64,000 bases of DNA from contig NZ_CP061725.1 in NCBI RefSeq assembly GCF_014764405.1, positions 620,001 to 684,000 of the forward strand. Reading direction: 5' to 3'. The DNA is from Micromonospora craniellae. Lineage in GTDB: Bacteria > Actinomycetota > Actinomycetes > Mycobacteriales > Micromonosporaceae. Positions 1 through 6,726 of the stretch are shown here, piece by piece (position 1 is the stretch's first letter; every line of letters begins with the position of its first letter). The notes under the pieces were generated by a model. The model worked only from the letters and a program-made list of their open reading frames with translations. It did no database searches and was not told the DNA's origin. The position numbers were made by a program, and so were the translations under genes.

Positions 1-1
1 G

Positions 2-793
2 GCCGGCGCGGAACCGACACCACGGCCCAGCGACGGTGGCACACCCCGGCCCGGCTCGCCCAAGGTTGTCGCGGCACTCGGCGACTCGATCACCACCGGC
101 TTCGGCTCCTGCCTGGTCCTGACCTCGTGCGAGCGCAACTCCTGGTCCACCGGGGACGGCCTGCGGGTGGACAGCCACTACCACCGACTGGTGGACCGCA
201 ACCCCAGGCTGCGCGGCAACGCCCACAACCACGCCCGTCCGGGCGCGCGGGCCGCCGCGCTGGCCGGGCAGGCCGAGCGGGCGGTACGCGACCGCGCCGA
301 CTACGTGACCGTGCTGATCGGCGCCAACGACGCCTGCCGGGGCACGATCGACGCGATGACCCCGGTGAAGGAGTTCCGGGCCGAGATCGACCGGGGGCTG
401 CGGGTGCTGCGCGAGGGCCGCCCGAAGGCACGGGTGCTGGTGGTCAGCATTCCGGACCTGTACCGGCTCTGGGAGGTCGGGCACGACGACTCGCGGGCGG
501 CCCGGGCCTGGCGACGCGGTGTCTGCCCGGCACTGCTGGCCGACGCGACCTCGGACGCCCCCGCCGACCGGGCCCGCCGGGCGGAGTTCCGGGAGCGGAT
601 CAACGCGTACAACAGCCAACTTCGCGCGGCCTGCCGGGCGTACGGCTCCCGGTGCCGCCACGACGGCGGGGCGGTGCACCGGGTGCGCTTCGACCTGAAG
701 CTGGTCAACGGGTTGGACTACTTCCACCCCAACACCGCCGGCCAGTCCCGCCTCGCCGAGGTGACCTGGCGCTCCGCCGGCTACGCGGACTGA
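2..793 (+). CDS. SGNH/GDSL-family hydrolase, 5' end cut off by the window
   Basis: The frame is open from base 2 to the TGA at 791-793, so the gene starts upstream of the window; 263 residues are visible. The block I motif G-D-S-I lies at visible residues 27-30 (from base 80). The block III Asn is in IGAND, and a C-terminal DYFHPN motif supplies the usual Asp/His pair. This is the layout of SGNH esterases/lipases, which cleave acyl esters with a Ser-His-Asp triad. The sequence just before the motif is Pro/Gly-rich, as expected after a signal peptide or linker, so secretion is likely but unproven. A GTG at 167 is not the true start because it would drop the catalytic Ser. The substrate cannot be told. 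Confidence 0.85.
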   Translation, partial: AGAEPTPRPSDGGTPRPGSPKVVAALGDSITTGFGSCLVLTSCERNSWSTGDGLRVDSHYHRLVDRNPRLRGNAHNHARPGARAAALAGQAERAVRDRADYVTVLIGANDACRGTIDAMTPVKEFRAEIDRGLRVLREGRPKARVLVVSIPDLYRLWEVGHDDSRAARAWRRGVCPALLADATSDAPADRARRAEFRERINAYNSQLRAACRAYGSRCRHDGGAVHRVRFDLKLVNGLDYFHPNTAGQSRLAEVTWRSAGYAD

Positions 794-819
794 CGCGCCG
801 ACGGCTCCGGTCCCTCCGT

Positions 820-1575
820 CTACTCCGGAGAGATGCGGGGCGCCGGGATGGGCGGGCCCTCCGGTCGGCGGTACATGGCCCGGGAGCGTTCGGCCAGCCC
901 CTTGGTGGCCGAGGAGTTGGCCCAGGTGCCGAGCACGATCGCGGCGCCGGGCACCACCTTGGCGAAGAGTCGCTTCGCGGCGCGTACGCCGGCCATCTGG
1001 GCGAGCCGTACGCCCAGCCGCAGCATCACCCGGCCCAGCGCCTGCTGCCCGCCACCGCCGCCGAACAACGCGCCGGCCCGCTCCCGCCCGGCCGCCACCC
1101 CCAGCGCCAGTCGGGCACTCGCCGCCACCTTGTGCACCTTCTGCAGCACCAGCAGGTCGGCGGCGCGGTCGGGATGTGTCGGGTCCACCCCGTACGCGGC
1201 AGCGATGTGCAGCACCATCCGGGCCTGGGTCCAGGCCAGCACCCCCACGTCGATCACCGCGCCGGGCAGTCCGGCGGCACCGGAGACGGCACCGGAGAGC
1301 CGCGCCCGGTTGACGAACCGGCGTACCGCCTGCTCCGCGATGGCCTCCTCGGTGGCGCGCGGGTGGTCGGCGCGGACCTGCCGGGCCCACCGCGCCGCCT
1401 CTGGCCCGAGCCGGCGCACCGCCTCCATCGCCAGGTGCTCCGGCGCGTACTGCGGATCCTGACGCATCCGGTCCCAGAGTCTGGCCGGCGGGGCCTCGAC
1501 GGCCTCGCCCTCGGACGCCGGCCCGGCCGGCGCCGGGGTGACGGGCTGGCCGTCGGCGGGGACGGAATCGCTCAT
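820..1575 (-). CDS. EcsC-family protein
   Basis: This 251-residue protein resembles the EcsC family, whose role is poorly defined (EcsC is the third gene of the Bacillus ecs ABC transporter locus). It has a Pro/Glu-rich N-terminus of about 35 residues. A helical body follows, including a hydrophobic Gly/Ala-rich helix pair around residues 95-125 and a second around 185-215 that ends in WANSSATKGLAERSRAMYR, a pattern I recognise from this family. The start ATG at 1573-1575 is preceded by GAAGGGAGAG. No ABC transporter genes are adjacent, so no transporter link is implied. It converges on the SGNH hydrolase gene across 26 bp. Confidence 0.7.
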   Translation of the reverse strand: MSDSVPADGQPVTPAPAGPASEGEAVEAPPARLWDRMRQDPQYAPEHLAMEAVRRLGPEAARWARQVRADHPRATEEAIAEQAVRRFVNRARLSGAVSGAAGLPGAVIDVGVLAWTQARMVLHIAAAYGVDPTHPDRAADLLVLQKVHKVAASARLALGVAAGRERAGALFGGGGGQQALGRVMLRLGVRLAQMAGVRAAKRLFAKVVPGAAIVLGTWANSSATKGLAERSRAMYRRPEGPPIPAPRISPE

Positions 1576-1769
1576 CGCTCTCCCTTCGGGTGCTTCCCTC
1601 CATGTGTACCCCGCGGCGGCAACGCGGTACCCCGGTCGGTTGTTGCTACACCGATGCCGGGCCGAACGGCCCGCCGCAACAGGAATGCATCAGGATGACG
1701 GGTACGTTCTGGCGATCGGGACGCCGTCAACCCGGCGACCCGTGACGCGCAACCAGGGAGGCCGCACCG

Positions 1770-2681
1770 GTGCTCGACCCACACGAGCTCTACGAACTCA
1801 CCGACGATCTGCCCGAACTCGGTCAACCGGTCCTGATCCAGGCCCTCACCGGCTTCGTCGACGCCGGCAACGCCAGCCGGCTGGCCCGCGAACAGCTGCT
1901 CACATCGCTGGACGCCCGCCCGATCGCCCGGTTCGACCTCGACCAGTTGTTCGACTACCGCTCCCGTCGCCCGGTGATGACCTTCGTCGAGGACCACTGG
2001 GAGAGCTACGACGCCCCGGCGTTGGAGCTGCACCTGCTGAGCGACGACGACGAGACTCCGTTCCTCCTGCTCACCGGCCCCGAGCCGGATCTGCAGTGGG
2101 AGCGGTTCGTGGCCGCCGTGGCGGGCCTCGCCGAGCGGCTGGACGTCCGGCTCACCGTCGGGTTGAACGCGATCCCGATGGCGGTGCCGCACACCCGCCC
2201 GACCGGCGTGACCGCGCACGCCACCCGGCGTGACCTGATCGCCGGCTACGAGCCGTGGCTGCAACAGGTGCAGGTCCCCGGCAGCGTGGGTCACCTGCTG
2301 GAGTTCCGCCTCGGCGAGGCGGGCCGCGATGCGCTGGGCTTCGCCGCCCACGTGCCGCACTACGTGGCGCAGGCCGAGTACCCGGCCGCCGCCGAGGTGC
2401 TGCTGGCGTCGGTGTCGCGCAGCACCGGGCTGCTGCTGCCCCGCGACGGGCTGCACTCGGCCGCCGAGGTGGTCCGGGTCGAGATCGACCGGCAGGTCGC
2501 GCAGAACGACGAGGCCAGTGCGCTGGTGCAGGCGCTGGAGGAACAGTACGACGCGTTCGCCCGAGGCAAGGGCGAGCGGAACCTGCTCGCCGCCGAGAAC
2601 GGCCCGCTGCCCACGGCGGAGGAACTCGGCGCCGAACTGGAACGCTTCCTCGCCGAGCAGACTCGCCCGCCCGAGGCGTGA
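1770..2681 (+). CDS. PAC2-family protein (proteasome assembly chaperone-like)
   Basis: This 303-residue protein matches the actinobacterial PAC2 family, which shares a fold with proteasome assembly chaperone 2. Family features seen are the N-terminal ELGQPVLIQALTGFVDAGNA segment, a central LTVGLNAIPMAVPHTRP stretch and an acidic helical C-terminus. Its role in actinobacteria is not settled; an ATP-grasp or proteasome accessory function has been proposed for relatives. The GTG start at 1770 is chosen because GGAGG lies about 7 bp upstream. The gene appears monocistronic and is followed by a dispersed hairpin repeat. Confidence 0.85.
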   Translation: MLDPHELYELTDDLPELGQPVLIQALTGFVDAGNASRLAREQLLTSLDARPIARFDLDQLFDYRSRRPVMTFVEDHWESYDAPALELHLLSDDDETPFLLLTGPEPDLQWERFVAAVAGLAERLDVRLTVGLNAIPMAVPHTRPTGVTAHATRRDLIAGYEPWLQQVQVPGSVGHLLEFRLGEAGRDALGFAAHVPHYVAQAEYPAAAEVLLASVSRSTGLLLPRDGLHSAAEVVRVEIDRQVAQNDEASALVQALEEQYDAFARGKGERNLLAAENGPLPTAEELGAELERFLAEQTRPPEA

Positions 2682-2698
2682 CGGCACCCGGGTCACGT

Positions 2699-2752
2699 GC
2701 AAGGAAGGGCCCCTTGCTAACGCCTCGTGCATAGCAGGGGTCCCCTCCTAAC
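2699..2752 (+). repeat. Dispersed hairpin repeat, copy 1
   Basis: This 54-bp intergenic element has a left arm AAGGAAGGGCCCC, a centre CTAACGCCTCGTGCATAGC, and a right arm GGGGTCCCCTCCTAAC that largely complements the left. Near-identical elements occur at 6619-6674 and, inverted, at 13061-13116, with a half copy at 60898-60912. It lies just after the PAC2 gene and before the exonuclease III gene, so it could act as a terminator or be a non-autonomous mobile repeat. Confidence 0.85.
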
Positions 2753-2861
2753 ACTTCGCCCGCCGCGAACCGCCGCGCCCGCCGGGAGCCGCCGGGAGCC
2801 GGGAGCCGCCGGGCTCGTGCGCCGCCCGGCGGACCGGGCCCGGATACGGCAGGCTGGCACC

Positions 2862-3659
2862 ATGCGCCTGGCCACCTGGAACGTCAACTCGGTGAAGGCC
2901 CGCCTGCCCCGGCTGCTGGACTGGCTGGCCGGCACCGGGCCGGACGTGGTCTGCCTCCAGGAGACCAAGTGCCCCGACGGCGCGTTCCCGGTGGCCGAGG
3001 TCGGCGAGCTGGGCTATACCGTGGCCAGCCACAGCGACGGCCGGTGGAACGGCGTGGCCGTGCTGTCCCGGGTCGGTTTGGCCGACGTCACGGTCGGGTT
3101 CCCCGGTGAACCCGGGTTCCCCGAGCCGGAGGCCCGCGCGATCGCGGCCACCTGCGACGGGCTGCGGGTCTGGTCGGTGTACGTGCCGAACGGCCGCACC
3201 CCCGAGGACCCGCACTACGCGTACAAGCTGGCCTGGCTGGCGGCGCTGCGGGACGCGCTGGACGCAGAACTCACCGGCGGGCCGGCCCTCGCGGTCTGCG
3301 GCGACTTCAACGTGGCCCCGACCGACGACGACGTGTGGGACCCTGCGCTGTTCGTGACCTCCACCCATGTCACGCCCGCCGAGCGGGCCGCCCTGGCGGC
3401 ACTCCGCGACCTCGGTCTCACCGACGTGCTGCCCACCCCGATGAAGGGGCCGCACCCGTACACCTACTGGGACTACCGGGCCGGGATGTTCCACCAGAAC
3501 AAGGGCATGCGGATCGACCTGGTGTACGCCTCGGCGCCGGTGGCCCGCGCGGTCCGCTCCGCGTACGTGGACCGGGAGGCCCGCAAGGGCAAGGGCCCGT
3601 CCGATCACGCACCGATCGTGGTCGACGTCGAGCTCGTACCGTCGGTGGAGTCCTTCTGA
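2862..3659 (+). CDS. xthA: Exodeoxyribonuclease III / AP endonuclease
   Basis: This 265-residue protein of the EEP (exonuclease-endonuclease-phosphatase) family is predicted to cleave abasic sites and remove 3' blocking groups in base-excision repair. The metal- and DNA-binding motifs are all present: TWNVNS at the N-terminus, CLQETK near residue 29, the SVYVPNG loop, GDFNVAP, and the C-terminal catalytic SDHAP. The ATG at 2862 is chosen because it starts directly at the conserved MRLATWNVNS; the frame is open 135 bp further upstream but runs into the repeat. No clear Shine-Dalgarno is present. A composite inverted repeat follows the stop. Confidence 0.95.
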   Translation: MRLATWNVNSVKARLPRLLDWLAGTGPDVVCLQETKCPDGAFPVAEVGELGYTVASHSDGRWNGVAVLSRVGLADVTVGFPGEPGFPEPEARAIAATCDGLRVWSVYVPNGRTPEDPHYAYKLAWLAALRDALDAELTGGPALAVCGDFNVAPTDDDVWDPALFVTSTHVTPAERAALAALRDLGLTDVLPTPMKGPHPYTYWDYRAGMFHQNKGMRIDLVYASAPVARAVRSAYVDREARKGKGPSDHAPIVVDVELVPSVESF

Positions 3660-3681
3660 GTACCCCCGCCCCTTCCGCGAT

Positions 3682-3723
3682 CTTGGTACGAAACGGCCCC
3701 TCGCGGGGCATCGACGTACCAAG
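3682..3723 (+). terminator. Composite inverted repeat after xthA
   Basis: A perfect 9-bp outer pair, CTTGGTACG (3682-3690) and CGTACCAAG (3715-3723), encloses an inner GCCCC-TCGC-GGGGC hairpin (3696-3709). No U-tract follows, as is usual for high-GC actinomycetes. It sits between xthA and the ABM gene and is likely a transcription terminator. Confidence 0.6.
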
Positions 3724-3757
3724 CTCTGTTTCGCTCATCCAGGTCTAGGGTGGAGAC

Positions 3758-4069
3758 ATGGCAGTTGTGAAGATCAACGCGATCGACGTCCCGCCCGGCG
3801 CCGGCGAGGAGTTGGAGAAGCGGTTCGCCGCTCGCGCCCGCGCGGTGGAGGGCTCCCCCGGTTTCCTCGGCTTCGAGCTGCTGCGGCCGGTGGCCGGCGA
3901 GAGCCGCTACTTCGTCTACACCCGCTGGGAGACCGAGCAGGCGTACCAGGACTGGGCCAATGGGCCCGCCCGCGCCGCACACGCCGCCCCGCCCGGCGGC
4001 GAGCAGCGTCCCCCGGTCGCCTCCGGCGCCACCCTCCTGGAGTTCGAGGTCGTCCAGCAGGTTCCCTGA
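3758..4069 (+). CDS. Antibiotic biosynthesis monooxygenase (ABM)-domain protein
   Basis: This 103-residue single-domain protein has the dimeric alpha/beta-barrel ABM fold shared by IsdG/MhuD-type haem-degrading enzymes and quinone-forming monooxygenases. The family pattern is seen in KINAIDVPPGAGEELEKRF, the central GSPGFLGFELLRP and YFVYTRWETEQAYQDW. The length is typical. The start ATG follows a TAGGGT hexamer (3746-3751) by six bases, so the mRNA may be leaderless, although GGAG also lies in between. The substrate (haem, quinone or other) cannot be assigned. Confidence 0.8.
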   Translation: MAVVKINAIDVPPGAGEELEKRFAARARAVEGSPGFLGFELLRPVAGESRYFVYTRWETEQAYQDWANGPARAAHAAPPGGEQRPPVASGATLLEFEVVQQVP

Positions 4070-4086
4070 GCCGATCCACCCCTCAG

Positions 4087-4112
4087 ACCGGTGCCGAGGA
4101 CCGGTGCCGAGG
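4087..4112. repeat. Tandem 13-bp direct repeat
   Basis: ACCGGTGCCGAGG occurs twice in a row (4087-4099, 4100-4112) in the 51-bp gap between the convergent ABM and sortase genes. It is a small local duplication; no role is evident. Confidence 0.8.
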
Positions 4113-4120
4113 ACTTCAGG

Positions 4121-5182
4121 TCAGGCGGGGCGGGTGGTGGTGAGGTTGGCGAAGGCGATGACGTTGTCGGCGTAGCCGTCCCGGCCGCCGAGCCACTGGC
4201 CGCCACAGGTGATCAGCCGCAGGGTCGGTGGGCCGTCGTGCCCGTAGACACGGTCTGCCGGCAACTGGTCCTTGGGGAAGTGCTCGACGGAGTCCACGGT
4301 GAACACCGCCACCGAACGGTCCTCGCGGGTCACCTCGATCGTGTCGCCCACCCGGAGCCTGCCCAGGTCGTAGAAGACCGACGGGCCGCTCTTGGTGTCC
4401 ACGTGCCCGACGATCACCGCCGGGCCGGGATCGCCGGGGACCGGTCCCCGGTCGTACCAGCCGGTCTCCTCGTGTCGGCTCAACGGCGGCACCCCGATCG
4501 TGCCGTCCGGTGCGTCGCCGACCGGCTTCACCGGGGCGGAGACCTCGATCGAGGGCACCGACAGGCTCACCGGTCGGGCCGCGGTACGCGCGGCGGGCGC
4601 GGTGGTCGACGTCTGCTCGCCACCGGTCGCGGCCCAGCTCAGCGGGGAACCGGCGGTACGCCCCAGACCGGCGCCGGTGGCGAAGACGCCGGCCAGCACC
4701 AGCACCACGGCCAGCGGCATCGACCACGGGCGGCGACCGGACCGCTCGACCCGTTCCGCGCGGCGGGCCCGGACCCGGGCGCCAGCGCCGATCGGGGCGC
4801 GGCCCTCCACGTCCGGCGGGATCGGCCCGTCCAGGTCGGTCGAGTACCGCCGTCCGGGCGCAGCCGGTCCGGATGGGGGCTGACCCGGCCCGGGAGGCGG
4901 GGTGGCGACGGGTAGATGTGCCCAGGGACGCGGCGCGCGGGGTGTGCCCGGTGAGGCGGCCACGGACGGGTGAGATGTGCCCGGCGAGACGGCCGCAGGT
5001 GGGCGGGGGCCGGGACGCGGCGGATCGGGCACGAAGAGGTCGGGACGGGATGATACGAAGAGGGCGGGGCGGGGCGGGTTGCCCAGCGGACGGCTACGTG
5101 GGGCACCGGCGGCGGGAGACGGACGGCCGGCGCGGGGCGTACCGCCGGAACCGGTGGGTCGGGGCGCGCGAGCGGCGGGCAC
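4121..5182 (-). CDS. Class F sortase
   Basis: This 353-residue membrane cysteine transpeptidase is predicted to act on LPXTG-type or related surface proteins. A Pro/Arg-rich cytoplasmic N-terminus of about 150 residues precedes one membrane helix (around residues 155-175, PLAVVLVLAGVF). The extracellular sortase barrel follows, with catalytic His260 in VIVGHVD, Cys326 in LITCGG and a downstream Arg334 in GGRDGYADN. This Cys/Arg spacing and the short size are typical of actinobacterial class F enzymes. The GTG start at 5182 lies 7 bp after the stop of the upstream secreted protein, suggesting an operon. The N-terminal extension is unusually long, so the true start could be further inside. Confidence 0.85.
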   Translation of the reverse strand: MPAARAPRPTGSGGTPRAGRPSPAAGAPRSRPLGNPPRPALFVSSRPDLFVPDPPRPGPRPPAAVSPGTSHPSVAASPGTPRAPRPWAHLPVATPPPGPGQPPSGPAAPGRRYSTDLDGPIPPDVEGRAPIGAGARVRARRAERVERSGRRPWSMPLAVVLVLAGVFATGAGLGRTAGSPLSWAATGGEQTSTTAPAARTAARPVSLSVPSIEVSAPVKPVGDAPDGTIGVPPLSRHEETGWYDRGPVPGDPGPAVIVGHVDTKSGPSVFYDLGRLRVGDTIEVTREDRSVAVFTVDSVEHFPKDQLPADRVYGHDGPPTLRLITCGGQWLGGRDGYADNVIAFANLTTTRPA

Positions 5183-5189
5183 GGCGGGC

Positions 5190-5759
5190 TCACCCGCCCG
5201 TGCCGCGACGGCGGGCGGCGGCCCAGACGACCATGCCGGCGACGGTCAGCGCGAGCCCGCCGGGCAGCAGCAGGTCGGCGGCGACGCCACCGGCACCGCC
5301 GCCGAAGCCGGTCGCCGGGCCTCGGCTCGGCTTCATCGTGCGTACCACCTGGAGCATGGTGGATGCGGTCTCCCCGCCCCGGCACTCCAGCTTGACCCGG
5401 TAGTTGCCGGGGAGCACCCGGTCCTTGACCATGGCCGTCCCGAAGAGCAGGCCGCGTTGCGGTTGCACGGCGACCCGGCCGAAGGCGTCCGAGACGACGA
5501 TCGCGCCGACCGAGTTGTCCTGGCAGCTGGCTCGCAGGCCGACAATGTGCCCCGGTTCGACGGTGCTCGGCATGACCTCGACGAAGACGTTCGGGCCGGG
5601 TTGCGGGGCGGCGAGCACGGCCGGCGGGCCGGCGGCCCGGGCCGGGCCGGCTTGCAGCACCGGTGCGACGAGGACGGCCGCGACCAGCGGTACGGCGGCG
5701 CAGAGGAGCAGTGCCGGCCCGGCGGCCGAGGTCGCCCGACGAGTGCGGGTCACTGACAC
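5190..5759 (-). CDS. Secreted, membrane-anchored protein next to the class F sortase
   Basis: This 189-residue protein has an N-terminal signal-like helix (ATSAAGPALLLCAAVPLVAAVLVAP) ending near an A-R-A cleavage site. A domain with two Cys (RASCQDN and KLECRGG) follows, perhaps an Ig-like disulphide-bonded fold. A C-terminal hydrophobic segment (LLLPGGLALTVAGMVVWAA) is followed by RRR. No clear LPXTG motif was seen, so it may be a partner of the sortase rather than a substrate. GTG 5759 is chosen because GGGAGGGGG lies just upstream; GTG 5753 is an alternative. The function is unknown. Confidence 0.65.
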   Translation of the reverse strand: MSVTRTRRATSAAGPALLLCAAVPLVAAVLVAPVLQAGPARAAGPPAVLAAPQPGPNVFVEVMPSTVEPGHIVGLRASCQDNSVGAIVVSDAFGRVAVQPQRGLLFGTAMVKDRVLPGNYRVKLECRGGETASTMLQVVRTMKPSRGPATGFGGGAGGVAADLLLPGGLALTVAGMVVWAAARRRGTGG

Positions 5760-5896
5760 GATGCCCCCTCCCGGCGCGCCGGAGCAGTCGCCGGGCGCCG
5801 CTGCGGGCACCCGGTCTGCCGTACGGGATGATGGTCTCACTCCCGGTCGTACCTCACATCCGATCCGGCGCGATGCTCGCGTAGGCTCGGTTCACT

Positions 5897-6604
5897 GTGA
5901 CCTCCACCGACCCGATTCCCACCGTGCCCGCGCCGCACCCGGCGCGGGCGATCCGTACCTTCCACCCGCGTCGCGGTCGGATGAGCGGCCGACAGACCGC
6001 GGCGTTGACGGACCTGTGGCCGGTGTACGGCCTGCGGGTGGCCGACATCGACCGGCTCGCCCCCGTCGACCTCTTCGGCCGGCGGGCACCGCTGGTTCTG
6101 GAGATCGGGTCCGGCATGGGCGACACGACCGCCGAAATGGCCGCCGCCGACCCGGATCGAGACTATCTGGCGGTCGAGGTGCACACGCCGGGAATCGCGA
6201 ACCTCCTGGACCTGGTGCACCAACGGGAGCTGGGCAATGTCCGGATCGCCGAGGGCGACGCGCTGGACCTGGTCCGACTGCTGCCACCGGACTCGCTGGA
6301 CGCGGTGCACGCCTTCTTCCCGGATCCGTGGCCGAAGTCCCGGCACCACAAACGGCGGCTAATCCAGCCGGCCCACGTCGCGTTGCTGCGGTCCCGGCTG
6401 GCCCCGGGCGGCACGCTGCACTGCGCGACCGACTGGGCGGAGTACGCGGCGGCCATGCGGGTCACGCTGGATGCCGACCCGGGCCTGGTCAACCCGTACG
6501 ACGGTGTCGCGCCCCGGCCGGCCCACCGGCCGGTCACCCGGTTCGAACGGCGGGCGCTGCGGGCGGGGCGACCGATCGCCGACCTGATCTACCGCCGCCG
6601 CTGA
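5897..6604 (+). CDS. trmB: tRNA (guanine-N7-)-methyltransferase
   Basis: This 235-residue protein is predicted to form m7G46 in tRNA using S-adenosylmethionine. The SAM-binding motif I is LEIGSGMGD, followed by AVEVHTPG. The TrmB signature FFPDPWPKSRHHKRRL and the C-terminal TRFERR motif are both intact. The GTG start is preceded by a TAGGCT -10-like box (5882-5887), so the transcript is probably leaderless. It is divergent from the sortase operon and followed by a dispersed hairpin repeat. Confidence 0.95.
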   Translation: MTSTDPIPTVPAPHPARAIRTFHPRRGRMSGRQTAALTDLWPVYGLRVADIDRLAPVDLFGRRAPLVLEIGSGMGDTTAEMAAADPDRDYLAVEVHTPGIANLLDLVHQRELGNVRIAEGDALDLVRLLPPDSLDAVHAFFPDPWPKSRHHKRRLIQPAHVALLRSRLAPGGTLHCATDWAEYAAAMRVTLDADPGLVNPYDGVAPRPAHRPVTRFERRALRAGRPIADLIYRRR

Positions 6605-6618
6605 CGCGCCGGCTTCCG

Positions 6619-6674
6619 GTGTAAGGAAGGGTCCCCTTCTAACGCCTGGTGTATAGCAGGGGACCCCTCCTTAC
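6619..6674 (+). repeat. Dispersed hairpin repeat, copy 2
   Basis: This copy starts GTGTAAGGAAGGGTCCCC, has the centre CTAACGCCTGGTGTATAGC, and ends GGGGACCCCTCCTTAC. The arms GTAAGGAAGGG and CCCTCCTTAC pair almost fully. It lies between trmB and the helicase gene in the same orientation as copy 1. Confidence 0.9.
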
Positions 6675-6726
6675 ATGCATCCCCGGTTGGCGTTGGTGGG
6701 GCTGGGACAGGCACCATGGACCGGCC

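Noticed and set aside
127..1698. Long plus-strand open frame across the SGNH and EcsC genes
   Set aside because: It is Arg/Pro/Gly-rich with no domain and lies antisense or out of frame to two recognisable proteins; such frames are expected in DNA of this GC content.
4087..4112. Tandem 13-bp repeat as a regulatory site
   Set aside because: It lies between convergent gene ends where no promoter is expected; a chance local duplication is simpler.
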